64,000 bases of DNA from Exiguobacterium sp. 9-2 (GTDB lineage Bacteria > Bacillota > Bacilli > Exiguobacteriales > Exiguobacteriaceae). The stretch's first letter is position 1, and each line of letters starts with the position of its first letter. Where the stretch lies: positions 2,187,127 through 2,251,126 of the forward strand of contig NZ_CP142850.1 in NCBI RefSeq assembly GCF_036287235.1. The letters are read 5' to 3'. The notes under the pieces were generated by a model. That model was not told where the DNA came from. It did no database searches and saw only the letters and a list, made by a program, of their open reading frames with translations. This document shows, one piece after another, positions 35,853 through 45,226 of this stretch. The translations under genes were made by a program, and so were the position numbers.

Positions 35853-38219
35853 TCATTTCAGTTCGATGATCGTCACACCGTGTCCGCCTTCACCTTGACC
35901 ACCTAACCGGTGACCTTTGACGTGACGATGACCTTTCAAGAATTCTTGGACACCTTGTCGCATCGCTCCCGTACCCAAGCCATGAATGACACGGATGTGA
36001 TCGTAGTTCGATAACAAGGCTTGGTCCATGAAGCGTTCGAGCTTCGACAACCCTTCTTCGACACGCACGCCACGTAAATCCAGTTCAGCCGAAGGTGTCG
36101 ATTGTTTCGTCACACTCGTTCCACCAGAGCGCCCTTTCGTTTGTGGACGTTTTGGTGTACTGCCAACCTTCGCGAGATCTTCCGGTTTGACGTTCACCTT
36201 CATGATGCCGACTTGGACGGTATACTCGCCGTTCGCCTGTTGGTTGATAATGTAGCCTTTTTGATTGAAGGTCGTGACTTTAACTTCTTCGCCTTTATCA
36301 AATCGCGGCGTTTGGTCGTATTTTGCTTTTACTTTAGCTATCCGCTTCTCTTGCAGACTCGGCTTCGCGTCTTCGAGTCGCTTCCGCGCCTCGATCAGTT
36401 CATGCTCTTTGACGGCACCAGCGTCTCGTAATTCCTTCAGACGTTTGATGACGCCTTCTGCTTCTTTTTGAGCGCGTTCGACCGCACGTGTTGCTTTTTC
36501 TTCCGCTTTTGCCAGAATTTCGTTTTTCTCTTCCTGGATCTCAGCTTGTTCTTGCTCGAACTGCTCTCTCTCTTCGACAAGTCGTTTTTTCTCTTCTAAC
36601 AACTGTGCCTCTAACGTTTCAGCCCGCTGTTTCGCTTCTTCTAATCGTTCGATCATCGTCTCGACAGACTGTGCGTCGCTACCGATCTGACCACGTGCCG
36701 CGTCGATGATCCGGTCTTCGAGTCCAAGACGTTTTGAAATCTCGAACGCATTCGAGCGTCCAGGTACACCGATGAGTAAGCGATAGGTCGGACTGAGTGA
36801 TTCGACATCGAATTCCATTGACGCATTGACGACCCCTTCTCGGTTATAGCCGTACGCTTTTAATTCTGAATAGTGCGTCGTCGCTGCCACACGTGCTCCG
36901 CGTCGCTTCACTTCATCAAGAATCGCGATTGCTAGGGCAGCCCCTTCTGTCGGATCCGTTCCCGCACCTAACTCATCGAACAGTACTAGACTCATAAAAT
37001 CGATTTTTTCCATCATTGAGACGATGTTCGTCATGTGTGAACTAAACGTCGATAAGTTTTGTTCAATCGACTGTTCATCCCCGATATCGGCATAAATCGC
37101 ATCAAAGACACTGAGCTCCGTCTCATCTGCAGCTGGCACGTATAGTCCCGATTGCACCATCAATTGCAAAAGACCGATCGTCTTTAAGGTAACTGTTTTA
37201 CCGCCGGTGTTCGGACCGGTGATGACGAGTGACGTAAAATCCCCACCCAGTGATACGGTAATTGGTACGACTTCCTCTTTCGGGATGAACGGATGCCGTG
37301 CTTCCTTCAGAATGATATGGCGGTTTTCGTTCAAGCGTGGCTCGACCGCTCCAATCTGATGACCGTATAATGCTTTCGCCATGATGAAATCAAGTTCTGC
37401 TAATACATCCAGATTGATGCGTAGCGAATCGCCAACGCTACCGACAAGTGCCGATAGTTGTGCAAGAATTCGTTCGATTTCCGCCCGTTCTTTCAAACGC
37501 GCTTCTTGAATTTCGTTGTTCGCAGAGACGACAGCTTGCGGTTCGATGAACAACGTTGCTCCAGAAGCGGACTGATCATGGACGATTCCGCCGAACGCTT
37601 GACGATATTCTTGTTTGACCGGTACACAATAACGATCGTTTCGCATCGTCACGATGGCGTCAGACAGCATCTTCGCTTTACTACGTAAGACGTTATCGAT
37701 TTTTGAACGAACTTGTCCTTCGAGCGAGCGTAACTGACTGCGTAACGCTCGTAATTTATCACTCGCTGAGTCTTGGACAGTCCCTTGATCGTCGATGGCA
37801 TGGCGAATCCCCTGTTCGATCTCGACGAGCTTCGTGATTTGCTCGATTCGACTATCAAGGCGCGGTAATCGTAGATCCGCATGGTCTTCGTGTAGCCGTT
37901 CTTGGAACGCCTTCACTTGACGTCCCGAGTAGACGACGTCTGCGACGGCTAGAAGTTCACTCGTCGAGAGGACAGAGCCAATCTCTGCCCGTTTGACTTC
38001 ACTTCGGACGTCCGTCAATCCACCGAACGGATAACGGTCACGCAACCGGTAGACCGTCGTTGCTTCCGTCGTGACAGCTAACAGTTCCTTGACCTGCTCG
38101 AAGTCTTCCGCCGGACGCATTGCCCGGACGAACTGTGCTCCGAGTGAACTAGCCGTGAAGGCGAGCATGTTTTCTTTTAACTTCTCATATTCTAAAACGC
38201 GTAATGCGTTGGCATTCAT
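35853..38219 (-). CDS. mutS2: Endonuclease MutS2
   Basis: MutS-related ATPase/endonuclease; family members act in recombination control or in rescue of collided ribosomes. The 788-residue protein has the core lever-clamp region, Walker A TGPNTGGKTVTLKTIG near residue 335, Walker B ELGAGTDPTEGAA, an extended coiled coil at about 510-640 (ERLEEAKQRAETLEAQ, EEREQFEQEQAEIQEE) and the C-terminal Smr nuclease domain (ELDLRGVRVEEGL; HGLGTGAMRQGVQEFLK). It starts immediately after the polX stop codon, with AGGAG inside the polX end. Confidence 0.96.
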   Translation of the reverse strand: MNANALRVLEYEKLKENMLAFTASSLGAQFVRAMRPAEDFEQVKELLAVTTEATTVYRLRDRYPFGGLTDVRSEVKRAEIGSVLSTSELLAVADVVYSGRQVKAFQERLHEDHADLRLPRLDSRIEQITKLVEIEQGIRHAIDDQGTVQDSASDKLRALRSQLRSLEGQVRSKIDNVLRSKAKMLSDAIVTMRNDRYCVPVKQEYRQAFGGIVHDQSASGATLFIEPQAVVSANNEIQEARLKERAEIERILAQLSALVGSVGDSLRINLDVLAELDFIMAKALYGHQIGAVEPRLNENRHIILKEARHPFIPKEEVVPITVSLGGDFTSLVITGPNTGGKTVTLKTIGLLQLMVQSGLYVPAADETELSVFDAIYADIGDEQSIEQNLSTFSSHMTNIVSMMEKIDFMSLVLFDELGAGTDPTEGAALAIAILDEVKRRGARVAATTHYSELKAYGYNREGVVNASMEFDVESLSPTYRLLIGVPGRSNAFEISKRLGLEDRIIDAARGQIGSDAQSVETMIERLEEAKQRAETLEAQLLEEKKRLVEEREQFEQEQAEIQEEKNEILAKAEEKATRAVERAQKEAEGVIKRLKELRDAGAVKEHELIEARKRLEDAKPSLQEKRIAKVKAKYDQTPRFDKGEEVKVTTFNQKGYIINQQANGEYTVQVGIMKVNVKPEDLAKVGSTPKRPQTKGRSGGTSVTKQSTPSAELDLRGVRVEEGLSKLERFMDQALLSNYDHIRVIHGLGTGAMRQGVQEFLKGHRHVKGHRLGGQGEGGHGVTIIELK

Positions 38220-39935
38220 TTAATCCACTCCTAAACGTTTTCGACCGAAGAATTCGAGTGCTTCTTCAGCAGACCACGTATTGATGACATCAGACGCCTC
38301 CAAATAAGCTTTACGAGCATGGAGGACTCCAAGTTTCATATCTTCTAACATTTCTGGTCGGTGTGTATCCGTATTAATTAAAATCTTCACGCCGGCAGCC
38401 TTCGCTTTCGCAAGCGAACTTGCCGTTAAATCAAAACGTGCTGGATTCGCGTTCATCTCAAGCGCTGTTCCTGTCTCCGCTGCTAGTTCGATCAATCGAT
38501 CGACATTGACGGCGTATCCTTCTCGTCTTCCAATGATTCGTCCCGTCGGATGAGCAATCAAGGAAACATAAGGATTACGACAAGCATTCTCGAGCCGCTG
38601 CATGATCTCTTCTTCCGTCTGATCGAACTTCGAGTGGATCGAGGCGATGACATAGTCCATTTCTTTTAAGAACTCATCTTCATAATCAAGTGATCCATCG
38701 GGCAAGATATCCATCTCGACACCACATAAAATTGTCATATCGGGATGTTTCTCGCGTGCCGCTTCGATTTCAATACGTTGTGCACGCAGACGTTCTTCCG
38801 TTAATCCATTGACGAATTTCATATATTTACTATGATCCGTGATCGCCATCCATGTATATCCGCGTGCAGCACAGGCATCGACTAGTTCTTCAACAGACAA
38901 CGTACCATCTGACCATGTCGTATGCATATGAACATCGGCTTGAATATCTTGTTCCGTCAAGAGACGTGATAAATCTTGCTCGAATTCATGACGTCCCGCT
39001 CGTAATTCAGGCGCGATGAACGGTAAATCATATCGCGCAAACAATTCTTCTTCTGTGTTCGGTTGCACTAATCCTTGCTCGGTCTCGACACCATATTCAG
39101 AAATACTCTCTCCTCGCTCTTTTGCGAGTTGGCGCATCCGGACGTTGTGATCCTTCGAACCCGTAAAGTGATGTAATGTAGATGCATACGCCGCATCATC
39201 CACGATTCGGAAATCAACCGCGATATAATGAACGTCTCGTTTTAAGATGAGCGATACTTTCGTGCTGCCAGCTGCGATGACTTCATCGATGAGCGACAGT
39301 TCTAGAAGCTGCTCCTTGATTCGTTCCGGATCATCCGTTGAGAGAATGAAATCAAGGTCCTTACACGTCTCTTCTGCTCGACGGAAACTTCCTCCAACTT
39401 CAAAACGAATGATTGCCTCAAACGATGCAAGTGTCTGATTCAATTCAGCGACGATCTTTCGCATGACACCGTATGGTAATCGCTCCGGTCGTGTTTCAAA
39501 CGTTTCAAGTGCTTTAACGTACTTCTCGACCGTCTTCTTGCCGAATCCAGGCATCGCTTCGACTGTACCATCTGCTAATTTCTCTGCAAAGGAATCTGCA
39601 TCAATGACGCCGACTTCATGCAGTTTAGCGAGCTTTTTTCCACCAAGACCCGGAATCTTCAATAAGGCGATCAATCCTTCTGGCACTTCTTGTTCGAGTT
39701 CTGTCAGTGCCGTGCTCGTTCCCGTTCCCCGATATTCCTCTAGAACAGCAGCCGTTCCTTTCCCGATCCCCTTCATCGCCGTGAAATCCTCGATCGCCAT
39801 GAAGTCAGCATCGTATGCTTCGAGAATACTTGCTGCTTTCCGAAAAGCATTAATCTTAAATGGATTTTCCCCTTTGACCTCTAGGTAGACCGATATCCGT
39901 TCCAAATGACGCATCGCATCTTGAATCGTACGCAT
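38220..39935 (-). CDS. polX: DNA polymerase/3'-5' exonuclease PolX
   Basis: Gap-filling DNA repair polymerase. The 571-residue protein combines an N-terminal family X polymerase (helix-hairpin-helix KGIGKGTAAVLEEY and IPGLGGKKLAKLHE; nucleotidyl transfer GGSFRRAEETCKDLDFI) with a C-terminal PHP phosphoesterase domain (ADVHMHTTWSDG at about 335, ITDHSKYM, CGVEMDILPDG, INTDTHR). The ATG at 39935 is supported by GGGGAG eight bases upstream. The polX-mutS2 neighbourhood is as in B. subtilis. Confidence 0.95.
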   Translation of the reverse strand: MRTIQDAMRHLERISVYLEVKGENPFKINAFRKAASILEAYDADFMAIEDFTAMKGIGKGTAAVLEEYRGTGTSTALTELEQEVPEGLIALLKIPGLGGKKLAKLHEVGVIDADSFAEKLADGTVEAMPGFGKKTVEKYVKALETFETRPERLPYGVMRKIVAELNQTLASFEAIIRFEVGGSFRRAEETCKDLDFILSTDDPERIKEQLLELSLIDEVIAAGSTKVSLILKRDVHYIAVDFRIVDDAAYASTLHHFTGSKDHNVRMRQLAKERGESISEYGVETEQGLVQPNTEEELFARYDLPFIAPELRAGRHEFEQDLSRLLTEQDIQADVHMHTTWSDGTLSVEELVDACAARGYTWMAITDHSKYMKFVNGLTEERLRAQRIEIEAAREKHPDMTILCGVEMDILPDGSLDYEDEFLKEMDYVIASIHSKFDQTEEEIMQRLENACRNPYVSLIAHPTGRIIGRREGYAVNVDRLIELAAETGTALEMNANPARFDLTASSLAKAKAAGVKILINTDTHRPEMLEDMKLGVLHARKAYLEASDVINTWSAEEALEFFGRKRLGVD

Positions 39936-39958
39936 GTGCAGTTCTCCCCTCAAAAAAA

Positions 39959-39976
39959 GCTCCCAATCGTGGGAGC
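39959..39976 (-). terminator. Intrinsic terminator after the cvpA-like gene
   Basis: Stem GCTCCCA with TGGGAGC around a four-base loop, followed by seven T on the minus strand, just past the stop at 39981 and before polX. Confidence 0.82.
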
Positions 39977-39980
39977 CTGT

Positions 39981-40529
39981 TTATTTTATCAATCCAACTT
40001 GATCCATCAGCCAGTTCGCAAGAAGCGGGGTGTGCTGGATAATGAAGCTTGCTAAACTCGAGTCCGCGATCGCATCCTGTATCGATTGGATTGGAACGAA
40101 TGCCGCTAAGAACAAGAGCAGGAAGATGAAGATGTACATCTCGATGAAACCAAAGACGCCACCTAACAACCCTTTGACTTGTTTTAGAATCGGAACATTC
40201 GTCAACGAATCAAACATCGACAATAAGATCGATAAGATGATTTTTGTACCGAAGAACAGGACGACGAACCAAAAGGCTTTGTAGAACACCTCATCGAGTC
40301 GTGCTGAACTTGGAATCGCGAACATCGTCAAATCGATTCCCGCATCATCCAGTGTAGACGGATATGGTACCCACAATCGGAATTTCGTAGCCAGTTCCTC
40401 ATAGAACGACAGTGCAACGATGAAGGAAATGATCAGGCTGAGCAAATGACCGGCCTGCAACACAACTCCCCTTCGGACCCCTGTCATGACACCTAAGGCG
40501 AGAAGTAATAAGATAACGAGAGAAATCAT
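39981..40529 (-). CDS. CvpA family membrane protein (YshB-like)
   Basis: A 182-residue membrane protein with four predicted helices, starting MISLVILLLLALGVMTGVRRGVVLQAGHLLSL, read as the CvpA/colicin V production family pattern (helix, GxxRG turn, helix). The third and fourth helices flank VKGLLGGVFGFIE. It lies three bases after zapA as yshB does in B. subtilis. Function in Gram-positives is unclear. Confidence 0.9.
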   Translation of the reverse strand: MISLVILLLLALGVMTGVRRGVVLQAGHLLSLIISFIVALSFYEELATKFRLWVPYPSTLDDAGIDLTMFAIPSSARLDEVFYKAFWFVVLFFGTKIILSILLSMFDSLTNVPILKQVKGLLGGVFGFIEMYIFIFLLLFLAAFVPIQSIQDAIADSSLASFIIQHTPLLANWLMDQVGLIK

Positions 40530-40532
40530 AGT

Positions 40533-40769
40533 TTATAGTTCACCCAAATTCTTTTTAATTTTTACATAATCACTACCAATATTAAGCGCCGCTAGGACGG
40601 CGATTTGACGAACGTCGAGTTGTGGTGCTTGTTCTCGGATTTCTCGAATCTTCGTATCTACGAGGAGACCCACTTCGCGTACGTGTTCTGGCGACTCCGT
40701 TCCGACAATCGTATAATCATTGCCTGCGATATGAATCGTCGTCCGGTTCAACCCTTCTGAATCAGCCAT
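40533..40769 (-). CDS. zapA: Cell division protein ZapA
   Basis: Small FtsZ-binding protein that bundles protofilaments at the division ring. The 78-residue protein has the ZapA signature NRTTIHIAGNDYTIVGTES and the helical C terminus DVRQIAVLAALNIGSDYVK. The ATG at 40769 is supported by AGGAGG eight bases upstream, rather than the ATG at 40802. It starts an operon with the cvpA-like gene, divergent from rnhC. The order matches yshA-yshB in B. subtilis. Confidence 0.93.
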   Translation of the reverse strand: MADSEGLNRTTIHIAGNDYTIVGTESPEHVREVGLLVDTKIREIREQAPQLDVRQIAVLAALNIGSDYVKIKKNLGEL

Positions 40770-40889
40770 TTTTCTGTCCTCCTCATACTTTGCTTCTTTC
40801 ATATAGTACCATCATTTTCGTTTTAGGAAAAGAAGTCCCCCATCGGTCTTAAGGATGGTATGCTTAATCCCGGAAAGGGAGGTTATCCT

Positions 40890-41810
40890 ATGGGAACGAC
40901 CGTTTTACGCTTATCTAAAGAAAAACAGGACTTAGTCATACAGAACTTCAAACAGAACGAGACGAAGTCTCCTCCGTATGCCCGTTTTGCTGCTAAAATT
41001 CCTGGTTGTGTCATCACGATTTATAATTCTGGAAAAGTGATGTTTCAAGGACCGCAAGCCGAAGCTATCGCTACACGTTTCGGTACGGCTTCGCCGACTA
41101 AGTCGAAAGAACCACTTGTTTCAACGTTACCGAATGGTTTTTCGGAATGGTCCGTCGTTGGTAGTGACGAAGTCGGGAAAGGCGATTTCTTCGGTCCACT
41201 CGTCGTCGTCGCTTCCTTTGTTGATCGAAAGCAGATCGCACTTCTTCACGAACTCGGTGTCCGAGACTCCAAACATTTGAACGATATCGAGATTCGTCGA
41301 ATTGCTCGCGATCTCCATGCTGTCATTCCGTACACATATCGTATTCTACATAATCCAGAATACAATCAGATGCAACGGTCGATGACTCAAGGAAAGATGA
41401 CTGCCCTGATGCATAATGATGTAATCGAGCGGCTTCTTGACCAACTGGAGACGAAACCAGAAGCGATTTTAATTGATCAGTTCGCCGAAAAAAGTGTCTA
41501 TTATAAACACCTATCTGGTGTCGTGAATCCTGTTCGAGAAAATGTCTACTTCTCGACTAAAGCGGAACAACTTCATGTTGCCGTCGCTGCTTCATCCATC
41601 ATCGCTCGTGCGATTTTTCTTAAGGAAATGGACAAGTTAAGTGAGTCAACAGGTGTCGTCATTCCTAAAGGTGCTGGCGCCAAGGTTGACCAAGTCGCAG
41701 CTTCACTGATTTTACGTTATGGCTCTGACAAACTGCGTGACTGGACGAAAGCTCATTTTGCGAATACAAAAAAGGCACAACAATTAGCTACGAAACGAAA
41801 CCGACCATGA
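40890..41810 (+). CDS. rnhC: Ribonuclease HIII
   Basis: Removes RNA from RNA:DNA hybrids, including R-loops and primers. The 306-residue protein has the N-terminal TBP-like substrate-binding domain and the catalytic domain with VGSDEVGKGDFFGPLVV (Asp-Glu metal ligands) and VRDSKHLND. The ATG at 40890 follows GGGAGG by seven bases; an upstream ATG at 40860 lacks a ribosome site. It is divergent from zapA. Confidence 0.95.
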   Translation: MGTTVLRLSKEKQDLVIQNFKQNETKSPPYARFAAKIPGCVITIYNSGKVMFQGPQAEAIATRFGTASPTKSKEPLVSTLPNGFSEWSVVGSDEVGKGDFFGPLVVVASFVDRKQIALLHELGVRDSKHLNDIEIRRIARDLHAVIPYTYRILHNPEYNQMQRSMTQGKMTALMHNDVIERLLDQLETKPEAILIDQFAEKSVYYKHLSGVVNPVRENVYFSTKAEQLHVAVAASSIIARAIFLKEMDKLSESTGVVIPKGAGAKVDQVAASLILRYGSDKLRDWTKAHFANTKKAQQLATKRNRP

Positions 41811-41828
41811 CCCTTGCGGAATGGTCGG
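41801..41828. terminator. Terminator between rnhC and the MurE-like gene
   Basis: An 8-bp stem CCGACCAT with ATGGTCGG, followed by five T on the plus strand. The stop codon of rnhC lies inside it; on the minus strand it sits just past the MurE-like stop and may serve both. Confidence 0.75.
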
Positions 41829-41831
41829 TTT

Positions 41832-43298
41832 TTAAATGACGGATTCTCCTTCAGACAGCCGTTCTAGTTCCGCAAGCAGTATATGTTTTTCATTAAATGG
41901 AATCGTTTTAGTTCCGATTCGTTCCACCTCATCATGCCCTTTTCCGACAATGACGACGCGTTGCCCTCGATGTGCGAGATGCGCGGCTTGTACGAGTGCT
42001 TCATGACGAGACGTGTGACACCCAATTAACCGCTCTTTCGGAACATCAACAATTAACTCATCGATGATCTGATTCGGAGCCTCTGATCTCGCATCATGAA
42101 CAGTTGCTATGATATGTTCGCAATATTTACTTGCGATTCGTCCCATCTCCGCTCGTTTTGATCGGTCACGCTCTCCAGCTGCACTCAAGACAATCGATAG
42201 CGACTCGCCTATATAAGTAAGTGCCTGTAAACATTTTTCCAGACCATCTGGGGTATGCGCATAATCGAGATAGATTTCGCAAGAAGTCCATTCCAGTCGT
42301 TCAAGTCGTCCTTTCGGTAACTCCAGTTCTGGAATATGACGAATCAGTGCATACAGATTGGCATTGCCTGCCCGCAATAATCCCATTGCTGCCGCTAAAT
42401 TCGCCGCATTGAATTCACCAAGTAAAGCTGTCGGTACACGTGTCGTCGTCTCATCGATCCGGACATTGATGGTGTCGGTCAGCCATTCGACTGCGATTTG
42501 TGACGTCCGGTGTGGTTGCGTCGTATACCAAATAACTGGTTGCAAAGGTGCGGCATCTCGCATGACACGACTCCAACCGTCTTCTCGATTTAAGACGATG
42601 GTCTGTCCGTTTGACGCAGCAACTTGTTGAAATAACAAAGCTTTCGTCTTGGCGTACTCTTCCATCGAATGATGATAATCAAGATGATCATGCGATAAAT
42701 TCGTAAAGGCTGCCGAATGGAAGGAAACTCCCTCGACTCTCCCTTCAGCGAGCGCATGAGAAGACACTTCAATAATACAATCCGTCACGCCTTGTTCAAC
42801 CATCTCGAACAATAATCGATGCAGAATGATCGCTTCGGGCGTCGTATTTGGCGTCTCGATGAATTCTTCATCGATCCGTGCACCGACCGTGCTGATCATG
42901 CCGGCTTTCACACCAGTCGCCCGAAAGAGATCGTACGCTAATTTCGTTGTCGTCGTTTTTCCGTTCGTTCCTGTTACACCATAAACACGCATTTTTTGAC
43001 TCGGTTGGTTATAAAAGCGATTCGCGACTTGACCCGCAAGTCGTTTTGTATCCGATACGATGATGATAGGAACTGGACAGTCGGGAAACGGGCGTTCAGC
43101 CAAAATCGCCACAGCTCCATTTTCGATTGCTTGATTGATATAATCGTGACCATCAACGGTGTAACCGTTGATACAAATAAACAGTCCATTCGGTTTGATT
43201 TGACGTGAATCGGTGGCGATATTCGTGATCAATGGATTGATTGCTTCATTTATAGGAATTGGCAATAATTCAGTCAGAAGCTTCGCTAGTCGATTCAT
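41832..43298 (-). CDS. MurE-like UDP-MurNAc-tripeptide ligase
   Basis: An approximately 488-residue ATP-dependent Mur ligase that would add the third residue to UDP-MurNAc-dipeptide. It has the ATP loop GTNGKTTTT, the NTTPE motif, EVSSHAL, NLSHDHLDYHHSME, the LGEFNAANLAAA segment and a closing GKGHDEVERIGT. At the position of the DNPR specificity motif it reads HDAR (401-404), retaining the Arg but changing the other three. It lies outside a division gene cluster, between rnhC and the MarR gene, on the minus strand. It could be the cell's only MurE or a second, divergent ligase. The ATG at 43298 gives the better N terminus. Confidence 0.85.
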   Translation of the reverse strand: MNRLAKLLTELLPIPINEAINPLITNIATDSRQIKPNGLFICINGYTVDGHDYINQAIENGAVAILAERPFPDCPVPIIIVSDTKRLAGQVANRFYNQPSQKMRVYGVTGTNGKTTTTKLAYDLFRATGVKAGMISTVGARIDEEFIETPNTTPEAIILHRLLFEMVEQGVTDCIIEVSSHALAEGRVEGVSFHSAAFTNLSHDHLDYHHSMEEYAKTKALLFQQVAASNGQTIVLNREDGWSRVMRDAAPLQPVIWYTTQPHRTSQIAVEWLTDTINVRIDETTTRVPTALLGEFNAANLAAAMGLLRAGNANLYALIRHIPELELPKGRLERLEWTSCEIYLDYAHTPDGLEKCLQALTYIGESLSIVLSAAGERDRSKRAEMGRIASKYCEHIIATVHDARSEAPNQIIDELIVDVPKERLIGCHTSRHEALVQAAHLAHRGQRVVIVGKGHDEVERIGTKTIPFNEKHILLAELERLSEGESVI

Positions 43299-43481
43299 GA
43301 TGTACTCTTCCCTTCTTCTCTCTATGTCCAAATAGTCCAGTCAACTTATCGTAAGAGCAAGCACTCGATGTTTTAAGTTGAACAAATACCCTTTTACGGA
43401 ACATACCCCGTTCGAGCATTGCTTAATCTTTTTCATTTAAGAATCTCATTCCTGTTAATACATGCACGAAGTTTTTTCATC

Positions 43482-43510
43482 TTGCACCTCTCACCCAGCT
43501 TTGATACACT
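43482..43510 (+). promoter_or_regulatory. Promoter of the MarR-MFS operon
   Basis: TTGCAC, exactly 17 bases, TACACT on the plus strand, 36 bases before the MarR ATG. A palindromic operator lies at the expected start of transcription. The remaining 43299-43481 gap should contain the MurE-like gene's promoter, not clearly resolved. Confidence 0.7.
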
Positions 43511-43516
43511 CTTAAG

Positions 43517-43530
43517 GTTAACTAGTTAAC
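43517..43530. promoter_or_regulatory. Palindromic operator of the MarR regulator
   Basis: GTTAACTAGTTAAC, a perfect 14-base palindrome located just after the -10 hexamer and before the ribosome-binding site. MarR-type dimers usually repress by binding such a site over the start point, so autoregulation of the MarR-MFS pair is the simplest reading. Confidence 0.7.
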
Positions 43531-43546
43531 TAAAGGAGAAATAAAA

Positions 43547-43975
43547 ATGCTTTATACCCAAGAAGATGTCCTCGGACAATTATCCAAAGTGTCACGTCTC
43601 GTCAAACGAGAAGTTGATGCTACCTTAGCTCCATATTCCTTACATACGGGTCAATGGGCGCTATTGAAAGCAGTTGCGTTATTACAACCTGTTTCACAAG
43701 TTCAATTGGCACATTATTTGATCATCGAAAAACCAGCTGTGACAAAAACCGTTTCACGTCTTGAGACACTCGGATTCATCACTCGAACGAAAGAAGGACG
43801 AACACACTTCGTCTCGTTGACACCTTTAGCCATCGAACGGTTCGACCAAATCGACGCTGCTGTCCAAGAGACACATCAACGATTACTTGCCACCTTCCCC
43901 CTTACCGATCAGCAACAACTCGGTGAATGGATGACACACTTACTCACTCTACATCGACAGGAGGAATCCTCATGA
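43547..43975 (+). CDS. MarR family transcriptional regulator
   Basis: A 142-residue winged-helix repressor. It has N-terminal helices, the DNA-binding region at about 35-95 (SQVQLAHYLIIEKPAVTKTVSRLETLGFI then the wing TRTKEGRTHFVSLT) and a C-terminal dimerisation helix. Its stop overlaps the MFS gene by four bases (ATGA), so the transporter is its likely target and the ligand probably a drug or small aromatic. A perfect palindrome lies at its promoter. Confidence 0.9.
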   Translation: MLYTQEDVLGQLSKVSRLVKREVDATLAPYSLHTGQWALLKAVALLQPVSQVQLAHYLIIEKPAVTKTVSRLETLGFITRTKEGRTHFVSLTPLAIERFDQIDAAVQETHQRLLATFPLTDQQQLGEWMTHLLTLHRQEESS

Positions 43976-45159
43976 CCACTCGATTATTTTCACGTCATTA
44001 CGTCATGACGTTGGTCATCAATCTATTGCTCTTCATCACGTTTTACCTACTCAATGCCTCACTGCCTTTACTGGCTGCTAAGCAGTTTCCAGTCTCTGCT
44101 TCAGCACTCGGATGGATTGTGACTAGCTTCATCCTGGCAACGGTCTGTTCTCGTCCATTGATTGGTCACTGGTTGGATCGTTACGATTTGAAGCGCGTCT
44201 TGATGATCTCTGCGACTCTCTTTACAATGATGAGCATTTGTTACCTGCTCGTCCTACCACTGGAATCATTCTTCTATTTGATCATCATCCGTATCATTCA
44301 TGGTTTTAGTTTTGGGATGTTGTCTTCTTCAATCAGTCTCGCTGTCACGACATTGATCCCAAAAACACGTCAAGGCGAAGGTATGGGATATTTTGTACTA
44401 TCGATGAACTTGGCATCCGTTCTTGGTCCTGTCATCGGTCTAACCTTTATTCAAGAAAAAGCCTTTGCTCTTTATTTCGTCACGGTTGCTGCCCTAGCCA
44501 TCATCGCCTTATTGTTAATGATGCGTTTGCCACTAACAAGCCAACATATTCCAAGCACATCCGCATTTCGTTTAAGCCAGTCTCTCTTTTTATCGCGTCC
44601 ACTTTTGTTAGTAGTGACCCTTTTGGCAGGCGTTGCAATTTCTAGTACTTCAGCGTTCATTTCACTGTATACGGACTCGATCGGACATGTGGCATATGCT
44701 TCTTATTTTTATGCGTTAGTTGCTCTTGGAATGGTCGGGATTCGACCAATTGCCGGAAAACTGTTCGACCAGCGGGGTGCCGCATTCGTGTTATTGCCAT
44801 CGTTTGTTCTTTATATGATTGGCTTTGTCATTCTCGGCATGTATCCTTCTTTTGCCGGTTTATTGACTGCTGCCGTCATCATTGGTGTCGGTTCGGCATC
44901 TATCTTCCCGGGTCTTCAAACCGTCCTCTTGAATTTCGCACCTCCCGCACAGAAAGGGAAAGCCATCTCGACCTTTTTCCTTGCTTACGACACGGGCTTC
45001 GGAATCGGTGCCTTGATTCTCGCCACAGTCGCAAGCGGTATCGGCTATTCGAATATGTTCTTATCCTGTAGTCTAATCGTTCTCGTAAGTGGTCTACTGT
45101 ACTTTATCTTTACGAAACGACAAGCTACATCATCTGAAGCAGAAGAACTAGCTTCTTAA
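43972..45159 (+). CDS. MFS transporter (drug efflux type)
   Basis: A 395-residue transporter of the major facilitator superfamily with about 12 membrane helices. The loop between helices 2 and 3 carries the superfamily motif RPLIGHWLDRYDLKRVL. The second half repeats the pattern (GIRPIAGKLFDQRGAA). The ATG at 43972, inside the MarR stop, is supported by GGAGGA. The MarR pairing suggests a drug or toxic-metabolite exporter; the actual substrate is unknown. Confidence 0.9.
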   Translation: MTTRLFSRHYVMTLVINLLLFITFYLLNASLPLLAAKQFPVSASALGWIVTSFILATVCSRPLIGHWLDRYDLKRVLMISATLFTMMSICYLLVLPLESFFYLIIIRIIHGFSFGMLSSSISLAVTTLIPKTRQGEGMGYFVLSMNLASVLGPVIGLTFIQEKAFALYFVTVAALAIIALLLMMRLPLTSQHIPSTSAFRLSQSLFLSRPLLLVVTLLAGVAISSTSAFISLYTDSIGHVAYASYFYALVALGMVGIRPIAGKLFDQRGAAFVLLPSFVLYMIGFVILGMYPSFAGLLTAAVIIGVGSASIFPGLQTVLLNFAPPAQKGKAISTFFLAYDTGFGIGALILATVASGIGYSNMFLSCSLIVLVSGLLYFIFTKRQATSSEAEELAS

Positions 45160-45177
45160 ATCTATCTCGTCAAACGA

Positions 45178-45213
45178 AAACAGCCACCTTCCTCTAAGAG
45201 GAAAGCGGCTGTT
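45178..45213. terminator. Bidirectional terminator between the MFS gene and pheT
   Basis: Stem AAACAGCC..TTCCTCT with AGAGGAA..GGCTGTTT, with A-run before and T-run after, so usable by both converging transcripts. Confidence 0.88.
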
Positions 45214-45226
45214 TTTTTCATTCTGA

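Noticed and set aside
39463-39888. 141-codon open frame antisense to polX
   Set aside because: Shadow of the polX N-terminal region; no start signal.
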